A program made the position numbers and the translations under genes. This document shows positions 16,785 to 24,242 of a DNA stretch of 40,055 bases, piece by piece (within the stretch, counting starts at the first letter, position 1; each line of letters starts with the position of its first letter). The stretch covers positions 1 to 40,055 of the forward strand of contig NZ_RHHB01000029.1 of NCBI RefSeq assembly GCF_003710805.1, read 5' to 3'. Under the pieces are notes generated by a model. That model was not told the DNA's origin and did not search any database. It worked only from the letters and a program-made list of their open reading frames with translations. The stretch is from Agromyces tardus. Its GTDB lineage: Bacteria; Actinomycetota; Actinomycetes; Actinomycetales; Microbacteriaceae.

Positions 16785-17327
16785 ATGCGCTTCGGAACCC
16801 TCGACTTCACGCAGGCCCTCGACTCGCCCGAGCTGCTCGCGGCGGCGACCGCCGCTGCACTCGGCGCCAGCGAACCGGCGGATGCCGCGGGCGTGCTCGT
16901 GTCGGCGATCGACCCGGCGCTCGCCGACACCGCCGCCTTCTGCGAGCACTACGAGATCTCGATGGCCGACGGCGCCAACTGCGTGATCGTGCAGGCCCGC
17001 CGCGGCGAGCGCACGTGGTACGCCGCATGCCTCGTGCGCGGGTCCGATCGCGCCGACGTGAACGGCGTGGTGCGCCGCCACCTCGAGGCGCGCAAGCTCT
17101 CGTTCGCGCCCATGGATGCGGCCGTCGAACTGACGGGCATGGAGTACGGCGGCATCACGCCCGTCGGGCTGCCCGCGGACTGGCCGATCCTCGTCGACCG
17201 GTCGGTCGCGGGCCATGAGCGCCTCATCGTCGGGAGCGGCATCCGCGGGTCGAAGCTGCTCGTGAGCGGGGCGTTCCTCGCGTCGCTGCCGAACGCCGAG
17301 GTGCTGCCGCTCGCGCTGACGGGCTGA
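16785..17327 (+). CDS. YbaK/EbsC-type aminoacyl-tRNA deacylase-like protein
   Basis: This 180-aa protein matches the YbaK editing fold. The segment VVRRHLEARKLSFAPMD carries the conserved Lys of the deacylase site. VELTGMEYGGITPVGLP is the hallmark ...GYxxGGxxPFG... motif, and the C-terminal HERLIVGSGIRGSKLLVS matches the family's glycine-rich end. Family members hydrolyse mischarged tRNAs such as Cys-tRNAPro in trans. No synthetase is nearby and the exact substrate is open. The upstream -10 sits so close that the ATG is probably the transcript start. Confidence 0.88.
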   Translation: MRFGTLDFTQALDSPELLAAATAAALGASEPADAAGVLVSAIDPALADTAAFCEHYEISMADGANCVIVQARRGERTWYAACLVRGSDRADVNGVVRRHLEARKLSFAPMDAAVELTGMEYGGITPVGLPADWPILVDRSVAGHERLIVGSGIRGSKLLVSGAFLASLPNAEVLPLALTG

Positions 17328-17378
17328 CCGGACGAGCCGGTGTCGCGGCGCGCCTCGTCGCGCATCCGGTGCGCCCAC

Positions 17379-17420
17379 GGGACGCAAGGCCTGTCGCCCG
17401 CCGCGGCCCCGGAGTACGGT
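17379..17420 (+). promoter_or_regulatory. DosR/DevR-like box and -10 before the 53-aa gene
   Basis: GGGACGCAAGGCCT (17379-17392) closely resembles the box before the iron enzyme; both continue with CTGTCG. A -10 TACGGT begins 36 bp after its first base (17415-17420). Confidence 0.45.
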
Positions 17421-17451
17421 CGGGAGGAGGACACCGGAAGGAACCCCGATC

Positions 17452-17613
17452 ATGACCGATTTCGTCGACCCGCTCGAAGAACCCCTCGGCTACGACATGG
17501 ACCCGTCGCGCGCCCGCGCCCTCGCCGAGGAGGAGGAGGCCAACAACGAGGAGGTCGCGCGCGAGCGGGCTGCGGAGGACCGCCGCGAAGCCGAGGCGGA
17601 GGGCCTGGAGTAG
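17452..17613 (+). CDS. Small highly charged protein (53 aa), function unknown
   Basis: This is a 53-residue frame from ATG at 17452 to TAG at 17611-17613. It has a GGAAGGAA ribosome site and a well-placed promoter. The N-terminal part MTDFVDPLEEPLGYDMDPSR is followed by an unbroken charged helix very rich in Glu, Ala and Arg, which probably forms a coiled coil or a disordered chaperone-like tail. No domain is recognised. It shares its predicted regulatory box with Hsp20 and the iron enzyme, which suggests a stress-induced accessory protein. It stands alone between the YbaK-like and SRAP genes. Confidence 0.65.
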   Translation: MTDFVDPLEEPLGYDMDPSRARALAEEEEANNEEVARERAAEDRREAEAEGLE

Positions 17614-17689
17614 GGCCCAGCGGCATCCGGGTGCCGGAGTCGCCGGGCGATCCCGCCGCACTGTCGGCGGCCGGGTGGAGACTGGGAAC

Positions 17690-18394
17690 ATGTGCGGACG
17701 CTTCGCGAACGACGCCAAGGTCGACGAGCTGATCCAGGAGTTCGTGGCGCAGGGCGGTGACTACCGCGACTGGAGGCCGCAGTACTCGATCGCCCCCACC
17801 GAGGTCGTGCCGATCGTGCGCGAGCGGCAGAACAAGGAGACCGGCGAGATCGTGCGCTCGGTCGATCCGGCCGTGTGGAACTTCCATCCCTCGTTCATGA
17901 AGGACTCGAAGCGGCCGCAGTTCAACACGCGCATCGAGACCGTCTCCACGAACGGGCTCTGGAAGGGCGCGTTCGCGTCGTCCCGCTGCCTCGTGCCGAT
18001 GCGCGGCTACTACGAGTGGACGGGCGAGCCCGGTCACAAGCAGGCGTTCTTCCTGCACGGCGAGCAGCCGCTGCTCGCCGCGGCCGGCATCTACACCGCG
18101 CGCAAGGTCGACGACGAGTGGGAGGTGTCGATGTCGATCATCACCCGTGAAGCGCGGGATGCCTCGGGCGAGGTGCACGACCGCATGCCCGTGTTCCTCG
18201 ACCGCGACGCGTGGGACGAGTACCTCGCCCCCGTCAAGCTCGACGACGCCGGCAAGCAGCACATGGTCGCCCTGCTCGACGCGGAGTCCGAGAAGGTCGC
18301 ATCGACCATCACCAACTACGAGGTCGACCGGCGGGTCAACAACTCGCGCACCGTCGACCCGGGCGATCCCACCCTCATCGAGCCGCTGTCGTGA
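17690..18394 (+). CDS. SRAP-family protein (YedK/HMCES-like abasic-site shield)
   Basis: This 234-aa protein must start at the ATG at 17690, since SRAP proteins expose Cys2 (MCGRF) after Met removal to crosslink abasic sites in single-stranded DNA. The other catalytic elements are present: FNTRIET (Asn), RGYYEWTG (Glu) and GEVHDRMP (His). The usual YNIAPTQ motif reads YSIAPTE here. It protects abasic sites from cleavage during replication. The stop is 10 bp before the start of a polymerase gene, so the two are likely co-transcribed as a DNA-damage pair. Confidence 0.94.
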   Translation: MCGRFANDAKVDELIQEFVAQGGDYRDWRPQYSIAPTEVVPIVRERQNKETGEIVRSVDPAVWNFHPSFMKDSKRPQFNTRIETVSTNGLWKGAFASSRCLVPMRGYYEWTGEPGHKQAFFLHGEQPLLAAAGIYTARKVDDEWEVSMSIITREARDASGEVHDRMPVFLDRDAWDEYLAPVKLDDAGKQHMVALLDAESEKVASTITNYEVDRRVNNSRTVDPGDPTLIEPLS

Positions 18395-18404
18395 GCGCCG
18401 CACC

Positions 18405-19658
18405 GTGAGCGCCGCACGCGATGCCGAGGTCCTCGAGGTCGACGGCCACGAGGTCCGGGTGAGCCATCCCGACAAGGTCGTCTTCCCGCAGCCCGGCCTC
18501 ACCAAGCTCGACCTCGTGCGCTACTACCTCGACGTCGCCGACGGCGCGCTCCGGGGTGCCGGCGGCCGGCCGATGGTGCTCAAGCGCTTCGTGAAGGGCA
18601 TCGAGAAGGAGGCCTTCTTCCAGAAGCGCGTGCCCGAGAACCACCCCGACTTCATCGACACCGCCACGCTGCGGTACGCGTCGGGCACCTCCGCCGAAGA
18701 GACGGTGATCCGGGATGCCGCGGGCCTCGCCTGGGTCGTGAACCTCGGCTGCATCGACCTCAACCCGCACCCCGTGCGCGCCGAGGACCTCGACCATCCC
18801 GACGAGCTGCGCGTCGACCTCGACCCGATGCCGGGGGTGGACTGGTCGCAGATCGTCGACGTCGCGATGATCGCCCGCGACGTGCTCACCGACCACGGGC
18901 TCGTCGGGTGGCCCAAGACCTCGGGCTCGCGGGGCATGCACCTGCTCGTGCGCATCGAGCCGCGCTGGAGCTACCCCGAGGTGCGCCTCGCCGCCGAGTC
19001 GCTCGCCCGCGAGGTCGAACGGCGGGCGCCCGGACTCGCGACCGCGCGCTGGTGGAAGGAGGAACGCGGCGAGAGCGTGTTCGTCGACTTCAACCAGAAC
19101 GCGAAGGACCGCACCGTGGCATCCGCCTATTCGATCCGTCCGCTGCCCGACGCGCGGGTGTCGACGCCGCTCGACTGGGCCGAGGTGCGCGGATGCCGCC
19201 CCGAGCAGTTCACCGTGGCATCCGTGCCGCGCCGCTACGCCGAACTCGGCGACCCGCACGCCGGCATCGACGACGCGGCGGGCAGCCTCGACGGCCTGCT
19301 GCGGCTCGCCGACGAGCTCGGGCCGGCCGAGAAGGCACCGCGCGGCAAGGGCGGCGACGGGGGCGGAGGCCGCCGGCTGTCGACGATGCCGCTCATCGAG
19401 ATCGCCCGCACCGAGACGAAGCCCGAGGCGCTCGAAGCGCTCGAACGGTGGAAGGCGAAGCATCCCGAGGTCGTGGCCGCCCTCACCCCCGCCGACGTGC
19501 TCGTCGACGGCATGCGCGGTTCGAGCTCGCTCTGGTACCGCGTGCGCGTGAACCTGCAGCACGTGCCCGAGGCCGAGCGGCCCGAGCAGGGCGAGCTCGA
19601 GGCCGACTACGACCCGTGGGCCGGGAAGACCTGGCCCACTGGCCGCGACGGCCGCTGA
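18405..19658 (+). CDS. ligD: Stand-alone LigD-type polymerase/primase (NHEJ PolDom)
   Basis: This 417-aa protein contains the archaeo-eukaryotic primase-like PolDom of bacterial LigD. VSHPDKVVFPQPGLTKLDLVRYY comes near the start. The catalytic LRVDLDPMPG gives the DxD metal site, followed by KTSGSRGMHLLV with the conserved His and FVDFNQNAKDRTVASAYS. Ligase and nuclease domains are absent, so it is the stand-alone PolD kind known from mycobacteria. The C-terminal ~100 residues form a separate basic/acidic extension. No Ku gene is visible. The GTG at 18405 is chosen since the frame upstream overlaps the SRAP gene; another GTG at 18391 is in a different frame. Confidence 0.92.
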   Translation: MSAARDAEVLEVDGHEVRVSHPDKVVFPQPGLTKLDLVRYYLDVADGALRGAGGRPMVLKRFVKGIEKEAFFQKRVPENHPDFIDTATLRYASGTSAEETVIRDAAGLAWVVNLGCIDLNPHPVRAEDLDHPDELRVDLDPMPGVDWSQIVDVAMIARDVLTDHGLVGWPKTSGSRGMHLLVRIEPRWSYPEVRLAAESLAREVERRAPGLATARWWKEERGESVFVDFNQNAKDRTVASAYSIRPLPDARVSTPLDWAEVRGCRPEQFTVASVPRRYAELGDPHAGIDDAAGSLDGLLRLADELGPAEKAPRGKGGDGGGGRRLSTMPLIEIARTETKPEALEALERWKAKHPEVVAALTPADVLVDGMRGSSSLWYRVRVNLQHVPEAERPEQGELEADYDPWAGKTWPTGRDGR

Positions 19659-19691
19659 GCGCACGGCGCGGGTCGGCGCAAGCCGCCGCGC

Positions 19692-20660
19692 TCAGTACCC
19701 CGTGGTCTCCCGCACCGTGTAGGCCGACTCGAGCGCCGCCACTTCGTCGTCGGTGAGGTGCACGTCGAGTGCGGCCGCGGCATCCGGCAGGTGATGGGGC
19801 TTCGTCGCGCCGACGATCGGCGCGCTGACGACCGGGTTCTTCAGCACCCAGGCGAGGGCGACCTGCGCCATCGGGATGCCGCGCGCCGCGGCGACCCGCT
19901 CGACGGCATCGGCGACGGGCTTGTCGGCGTCGCTGAAGCTGCGGTCTGCCACGGGATCGTTCGACGAGCGCTGCGTCGCGCCTCCCCACGGGCGGGCGAC
20001 GCGACCCTTCGCGAGCGGGCTGTAGGGGATGCTGCCCACGCCCTGGTCGGCGAGCAGGCCGAACATCTCACGCTCCTCCTCGCGGTACATGAGGCTGTAC
20101 TGGTCCTGCATCGACACGAACCGGGTCCAGCCGTGGGCCGCCGCGGTGTACTGCAGCTTCGAGAACTGCCAGGCGTGCATGGCCGAGGCGCCGAGATACC
20201 GCGCCTTGCCCGCCTTCACGACGTCGTGCAGCGCCTCCATCGTCTCCTCGACCGGCACCTGCGGGTCGAACCGATGGATCTGGTAGAGGTCGACGTAGTC
20301 GGTGCCGAGGCGCGTGAGCGAGGCATCCACCTGCTCCATGATCGCCTTGCGCGACAGGCCCGAGCCGCCGGGGCCGTCGTGCATCGGGAAGCGCACCTTG
20401 GTGGCGAGCACGACGTCCTCGCGACGGCTGTACCTCGTGATGGCGCGACCGACGATCTCCTCCGAGGTGCCGTAGCCGTACACGTTCGCGGTGTCCCAGA
20501 ACGTGATGCCGAGCTCGACGGCCTGCCGGAAGATCGGCTCGCCGCCCTCGTCGTCGAGCGCCCACTCGTTGAAGCCGCGCGAGGTGTCGCCGAAGCTCAT
20601 GCAGCCGAGGGCGATGCGGCTGACCTTCAGGCCCGAACTTCCGAGTCGTGTGTAGTGCAT
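19692..20660 (-). CDS. Aldo/keto reductase
   Basis: This 322-aa TIM-barrel oxidoreductase has the catalytic tetrad segments in order: DTANVYGYG (Asp, Tyr), LATKVRF (Lys) and YQIHRFD (His). The C-terminal part carries IVGATKPHHLPDAAAALD, the NADPH-binding end. It should reduce aldehydes or ketones, or sugar-like substrates, with NADPH. The ATG at 20660 follows AAGGAAGG. Upstream, TAGCGT (20697-20692) acts as -10, and an operator shared with the MmyB-type regulator gene covers the -35. It is divergent from an alanine-dehydrogenase-like gene. Confidence 0.94.
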   Translation of the reverse strand: MHYTRLGSSGLKVSRIALGCMSFGDTSRGFNEWALDDEGGEPIFRQAVELGITFWDTANVYGYGTSEEIVGRAITRYSRREDVVLATKVRFPMHDGPGGSGLSRKAIMEQVDASLTRLGTDYVDLYQIHRFDPQVPVEETMEALHDVVKAGKARYLGASAMHAWQFSKLQYTAAAHGWTRFVSMQDQYSLMYREEEREMFGLLADQGVGSIPYSPLAKGRVARPWGGATQRSSNDPVADRSFSDADKPVADAVERVAAARGIPMAQVALAWVLKNPVVSAPIVGATKPHHLPDAAAALDVHLTDDEVAALESAYTVRETTGY

Positions 20661-20691
20661 GGGGATACCGTGCCTTCCTTGCTCGAGGCCG

Positions 20692-20739
20692 ACGCTACGC
20701 GCGGTGCGCGCGCCGAGGGAGGCCCTGCCAGTACGTGGA
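20692..20739 (-). promoter_or_regulatory. Promoter/operator of the aldo/keto reductase (MmyB-type regulator site)
   Basis: The plus-strand sequence GAGGGAGGCCCTGCCAGTAC followed by GTGGA (20715-20739) matches the site before the regulator gene at 21 of 25 positions. Read on the minus strand, its TCCCTC end is the -35 hexamer, 17 bp before the -10 TAGCGT (20697-20692). Confidence 0.6.
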
Positions 20740-20809
20740 CCGCCGGTCACCCCTGTGTCGTACGCTCGGGGAAGGACGCCGGTTCGACAGACGGCGGCCG
20801 GAGGTCACC

Positions 20810-21970
20810 ATGAGCACGACCACCCCGTCCCTCCTCCGACTCGGCATGATGGCCACGTCGCGCAAGCCCGACGAGCGGCGCCTGCCGCTGCATCCGTCGC
20901 ACCTCGAGCGCATCGACGACGACCTGCGCGCGAACCTCATGCTCGAGCACGGCTACGGTGAGCGCTTCGGCGTGTCCGACGCGCAGCTCGCTGAACTGGT
21001 CGGCGCGGTCGCCTCGCGCGAGCAGATCATCGCCGAGGCCGACGTGATCACGCTGCCGAAGCCCCTCGCATCCGACCTCGCCGAGCTGCGTGACGGGCAG
21101 GTGCTCTGGGGCTGGCCGCACTGCGTGCAGGACCGGGCCATGACGCAGCACGCCATCGACAAGGGCCTCACGCTCATCGCCTGGGAGGCCATGAACCACT
21201 GGAAGGCCGACGGCGGGTTCGGGCTGCACGTCTTCCACAAGAACAACGAGATCGCCGGATACTGCTCGGTGCTGCACGCCCTGCAGCTGTGCGGCTCCAC
21301 GGGCGACTACGGGCGGCGGCTCAACGCCGTCGTGATCGGCTTCGGCGCCACGGCGCGCGGCGCGGTCACCGTGCTCAACGCCCACGGCATCCACGACGTG
21401 CGCGTGCTCACCAACCGCGACACGGCCGCCGTGGGCTCGCCCATCCCGTCGATCGACATCATCCGGTTCGAGCACGACCCCGAGGCCCCGTTCGCGAGCA
21501 CGGTGAACACCGACGACGGACCGGTCGCGCTCGCGCCCTTCCTCGCCGCGCACGACATCGTGGTCAACTGCACCCTGCAGGACCCGAACGCGCCGCTCAC
21601 CTACCTCCGCACCGAGGACCTCGGGGCGTTCCGCCCCGGCAGCCTCATCGTCGACGTGTCGATCGACGCGGGCATGGGATTCGAATGGGCACGGCCCACG
21701 TCGTTCGCCGACCCCATGTTCACGGTCGGCGACTCCACGAACTACTACGCGGTCGACCACAGCCCGTCGTACCTGTGGAACTCGGCCACGTGGGAGATCA
21801 GCGAGGCACTCCTGCCATTCCTCCGCACGGTGATGGAGGGCCCGGAGGCGTGGGCGGCATCCGACACCATCCGCCGCGCGACCGAGATCGAGGGCGGCCG
21901 CATCCGCAACGAGGCGATCCTGCAGTTCCAGGGGCGCTCGGCCGAGTACCCCTACGCTCCGCTCGCCTGA
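20810..21970 (+). CDS. Alanine dehydrogenase / N5-(carboxyethyl)ornithine synthase-like
   Basis: This 386-aa protein begins with the AlaDH/PNT N-domain (LGMMATSRKPDERRLPLHP, then an LPKPLASDL segment). The NAD(P)-binding domain has the VIGFGATARGAV motif at about 178-189. The stretch LTLIAWEAMNHW and FHKNNEIAGYCSVLHAL resembles N5-(carboxyethyl)ornithine synthases, which reductively condense pyruvate with ornithine or lysine. Plain alanine dehydrogenase is less likely. CGGAGG ends 5 bp before the ATG. Its last 19 bp overlap the end of the convergent regulator gene. The divergent arrangement with the aldo/keto reductase places a shared operator in the 149-bp gap. Confidence 0.8.
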   Translation: MSTTTPSLLRLGMMATSRKPDERRLPLHPSHLERIDDDLRANLMLEHGYGERFGVSDAQLAELVGAVASREQIIAEADVITLPKPLASDLAELRDGQVLWGWPHCVQDRAMTQHAIDKGLTLIAWEAMNHWKADGGFGLHVFHKNNEIAGYCSVLHALQLCGSTGDYGRRLNAVVIGFGATARGAVTVLNAHGIHDVRVLTNRDTAAVGSPIPSIDIIRFEHDPEAPFASTVNTDDGPVALAPFLAAHDIVVNCTLQDPNAPLTYLRTEDLGAFRPGSLIVDVSIDAGMGFEWARPTSFADPMFTVGDSTNYYAVDHSPSYLWNSATWEISEALLPFLRTVMEGPEAWAASDTIRRATEIEGGRIRNEAILQFQGRSAEYPYAPLA

Positions 21971-22860
21971 CGGGATGCCGCCGCGGCATCCGCCTGCTCG
22001 GATGCCGATGTCGCGGCCCAGCTCGCCAGCAACTGCAGTCGCTCCTCGCTCGGCGAAGCCGGCTCGGCCGTGTAGGCGAACATGGTGAGCCCCGGATCGG
22101 CGGGCAGCTCCATGGCCTCGTAGGCGAGCTCGAGGTCGCCGACCACCGGGTGGTGCAGGTGCTTCACGCCGGTGCGGTGGAAGCGCACGTTGTGGTTCGC
22201 CCACTTGGTGCGGAACTCCTCGCTGCGCGTGGAGAGCTCGCCGATGAGCTCCATGAGCCGCCGGTCGTGCGGGTTGCGACCGGCCGTGCCGCGAAGGATG
22301 GCGACGAGGTCGTTCGCGCCCTGCTCCCACTCGGGGTAGAAGTCGCGCGAGCGCGGATCGAGGAAGACGAACCGGGCGTTGTTGGCGGGGCGCCCTGGCT
22401 CGGCGCTCGCGAAGAGCTCCGAGTAGAGCGCGCGCCCGAGCTGGTTCGTGGCGAGCACGTCCATGTGCTCGTCGCGCACCCACGCGGGCACGCCGATCCA
22501 TCCGTCGAGCAGTCGCTGCAGGCCCGGGCGAACGTGCTGCGTGAGCGTCGGCCGGCGGCGTGGCGAGAGCGTCGTGCGCAGGGCGCGGGCGAGGTCGAAG
22601 AGGTGCGCGGTCTCGGCCTCGTCGAGCTGCAGCGTGCGCGCGATCGAGCCGAGCACCTCGTCGGAGACGCCGTTCAGGTTGCCGCGCTCGAGGCGCGCGT
22701 AGTAGTCGACGCTCACGCCCGCGAGCATCGCCACCTCCTCGCGCCGGAGGCCGGGCACCCGGCGGTGGCCGCCACCGCCGCCGGCGAGGTTCACCTGCTC
22801 GGGGCTGATCCTGGCCCTGCGCGACCGCAGGAAGTCGCGGATCTCTGCGCGTTGGTCCAT
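21952..22860 (-). CDS. XRE-family regulator with MmyB-like ligand-binding domain
   Basis: This 302-aa regulator has an N-terminal XRE helix-turn-helix (about residues 30-75: PGLRREEVAMLAGVSVDYYARLERG). A C-terminal MLTR (MmyB-like) domain follows from about residue 105, thought to bind a small or lipid-like ligand. The short-chain and aldo/keto reductases commonly found beside such genes are usually their targets. The ATG at 22860 is 7 bp after a -10 TACCGT, so the message is probably leaderless. Its own operator is identical in layout to that of the aldo/keto reductase. It looks like an autoregulator and probable activator. Confidence 0.92.
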   Translation of the reverse strand: MDQRAEIRDFLRSRRARISPEQVNLAGGGGGHRRVPGLRREEVAMLAGVSVDYYARLERGNLNGVSDEVLGSIARTLQLDEAETAHLFDLARALRTTLSPRRRPTLTQHVRPGLQRLLDGWIGVPAWVRDEHMDVLATNQLGRALYSELFASAEPGRPANNARFVFLDPRSRDFYPEWEQGANDLVAILRGTAGRNPHDRRLMELIGELSTRSEEFRTKWANHNVRFHRTGVKHLHHPVVGDLELAYEAMELPADPGLTMFAYTAEPASPSEERLQLLASWAATSASEQADAAAASRQASGA

Positions 22861-22867
22861 GCAGCAC

Positions 22868-22915
22868 ACGGTACGCCGACCCCGGTGCGAGAGGGAGGAC
22901 CTGCCGGTACACGGA
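22868..22915 (-). promoter_or_regulatory. Promoter/operator of the MmyB-type regulator gene
   Basis: The plus-strand sequence GAGGGAGGACCTGCCGGTAC followed by ACGGA (22891-22915) is the second copy of the operator. On the minus strand its TCCCTC end forms the -35, with a 17-bp spacer to the -10 TACCGT (22873-22868). Geometry is the same as at the aldo/keto reductase. Confidence 0.6.
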
Positions 22916-23026
22916 ACGACAGGCACTCCCTCATCGCACGCGAGCGGCGTTGACTCGAGGTCCGCCCGGGCCCCGCAGCGTCGCCGCCTCGACGACCGGG
23001 AGCCGCCGCGACGGGCGGTCGGGCCA

Positions 23027-23055
23027 TTGCCGCCTGGACCTGCGCCCGCCAGAAT
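23027..23055 (+). promoter_or_regulatory. Promoter of the DUF2255 gene
   Basis: TTGCCG (23027-23032) and CAGAAT (23050-23055) are separated by 17 bp and lie 22 bp before the ATG at 23078. A GAGAGG ribosome site (23065-23070) lies between. Confidence 0.5.
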
Positions 23056-23077
23056 CGACCCAGCGAGAGGACCGGCC

Positions 23078-23455
23078 ATGACCACGTGGACCACCGACGA
23101 ACTCACCCGCATCGGCGGGGCGACCGAACTGAAGATCGCGTCGCGGCGCACCGACGGATCGTTGCGACCGTACGTGACCATCTGGATCGTGCGCGCCGGC
23201 GACGACCTGTACGTGCGCTCCGCGTACGGCCCCGGCAACCCGTGGTTCGTGCGCGCGCGGCGGAGCGGGAGCGGACGCATCCGGGCCGGCGGGGTCGAGC
23301 GCGACGTCACCTTCGCGGAGCCCGCCGCCGACGCGCACGCCGCGATCGACGCGGCCTACCACGCGAAGTACGACCGCTACGGGGCGAACATCGTGGGCAC
23401 GGTCGTCGGGCCGCAGGTCGTGGCGACGACGATCCGGCTGGTGCCGGCCGACTGA
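23078..23455 (+). CDS. DUF2255-family protein
   Basis: This 125-aa protein starts MTTWTTDELTRIGGATELKIAS. It has the DUF2255 pattern of a split-barrel (flavin-reductase/nitroreductase-like) fold: PYVTIWIVRAGDDLYVRSAYG, then a GNPWFVRARRSG segment and a DAAYHAKY helix. The family has no assigned function; the fold suggests binding of a flavin (F420/FMN-like) cofactor, which is an inference. It has its own promoter and good ribosome site. It is convergent with the SDR gene, 28 bp away. Confidence 0.82.
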   Translation: MTTWTTDELTRIGGATELKIASRRTDGSLRPYVTIWIVRAGDDLYVRSAYGPGNPWFVRARRSGSGRIRAGGVERDVTFAEPAADAHAAIDAAYHAKYDRYGANIVGTVVGPQVVATTIRLVPAD

Positions 23456-23483
23456 GCCCGTCGCCGCCGCGCCGCTCCTCGCC

Positions 23484-24242
23484 TCAGGCGATGCCGCCGC
23501 CGTCGACGACGAGCGCCGACCCCGTCACGTAGCTCGACTCGTCGCTTGCGAGCCACACCACGGCGGCCGCGACCTCGCGGGGCTCGCCCATGCGGCGCAG
23601 CGGACGATCGGCCGCCTCGGCGAGGAACGCGTCGGCGTCCTGCGCGAGCTGGCGCGCCTCGTCGCGCAGCATCCCCGTGTTGACGTCGCCCGGGTTGACC
23701 GAGTTGACGCGGATGCCCTGCGGGCCGTGGTCGATCGCGAGCGCCCGGGTCATGTTCACCACGGCACCCTTCGACGCGCAGTACGAGATCGCCCGGCCGC
23801 CGCCCTTGAGCCCCCACCCCGAGCCGGTGTTCACGATCGAGCCGCCGCCCGCCGCGGCCATGATCGGCACCACGTGCTTGCACATGAGGAAGATCGAGCG
23901 CACGTTCACGCCGAACACGCGGTCCCACTCCTCGACGGTCGTCTCGACCGCGGTCGTGCGACGGATGATGCCCGCGTTGTTGAAGACGACGTTGACGCCG
24001 CCGAGTTCGGCGACGGTCGTCGCGACGGTGCGTTCGATGTCGGCCTCGTCCGAGACATCCGCCGCCACTGCGATCGCCGTGCCGCCCGCGGCGCGGATCT
24101 CCGCCGCGACCGCCTCGGCGGCCTCGCCGTTCAGGTCGACGACCGCGACCGCGGCCCCCTCGGCGGCGAGTGCGATGGCGGTGGCGCGGCCGATGCCGCC
24201 CGCTCCGCCCGTGACGATCGCCTGCTTGTGCTCAAGGCGCAT
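23484..24242 (-). CDS. SDR-family oxidoreductase
   Basis: This 252-aa classical short-chain dehydrogenase has TGGAGGIG (cofactor loop, residues 11-18), NNAG, the catalytic Ser near NTGSGWG and the YCASK active-site pair. The C-terminal GSALVVDGGG is complete. Asp at the end of beta-2 (AVVDLNG) favours NAD(H). It is the last gene of an operon. Its ATG overlaps the stop of the ATP-NAD kinase homologue by 11 bp and is preceded by AAGGAG. In this operon it could oxidise or reduce the product of the P-protein-like pair, but the substrate is unknown. Confidence 0.94.
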   Translation of the reverse strand: MRLEHKQAIVTGGAGGIGRATAIALAAEGAAVAVVDLNGEAAEAVAAEIRAAGGTAIAVAADVSDEADIERTVATTVAELGGVNVVFNNAGIIRRTTAVETTVEEWDRVFGVNVRSIFLMCKHVVPIMAAAGGGSIVNTGSGWGLKGGGRAISYCASKGAVVNMTRALAIDHGPQGIRVNSVNPGDVNTGMLRDEARQLAQDADAFLAEAADRPLRRMGEPREVAAAVVWLASDESSYVTGSALVVDGGGIA

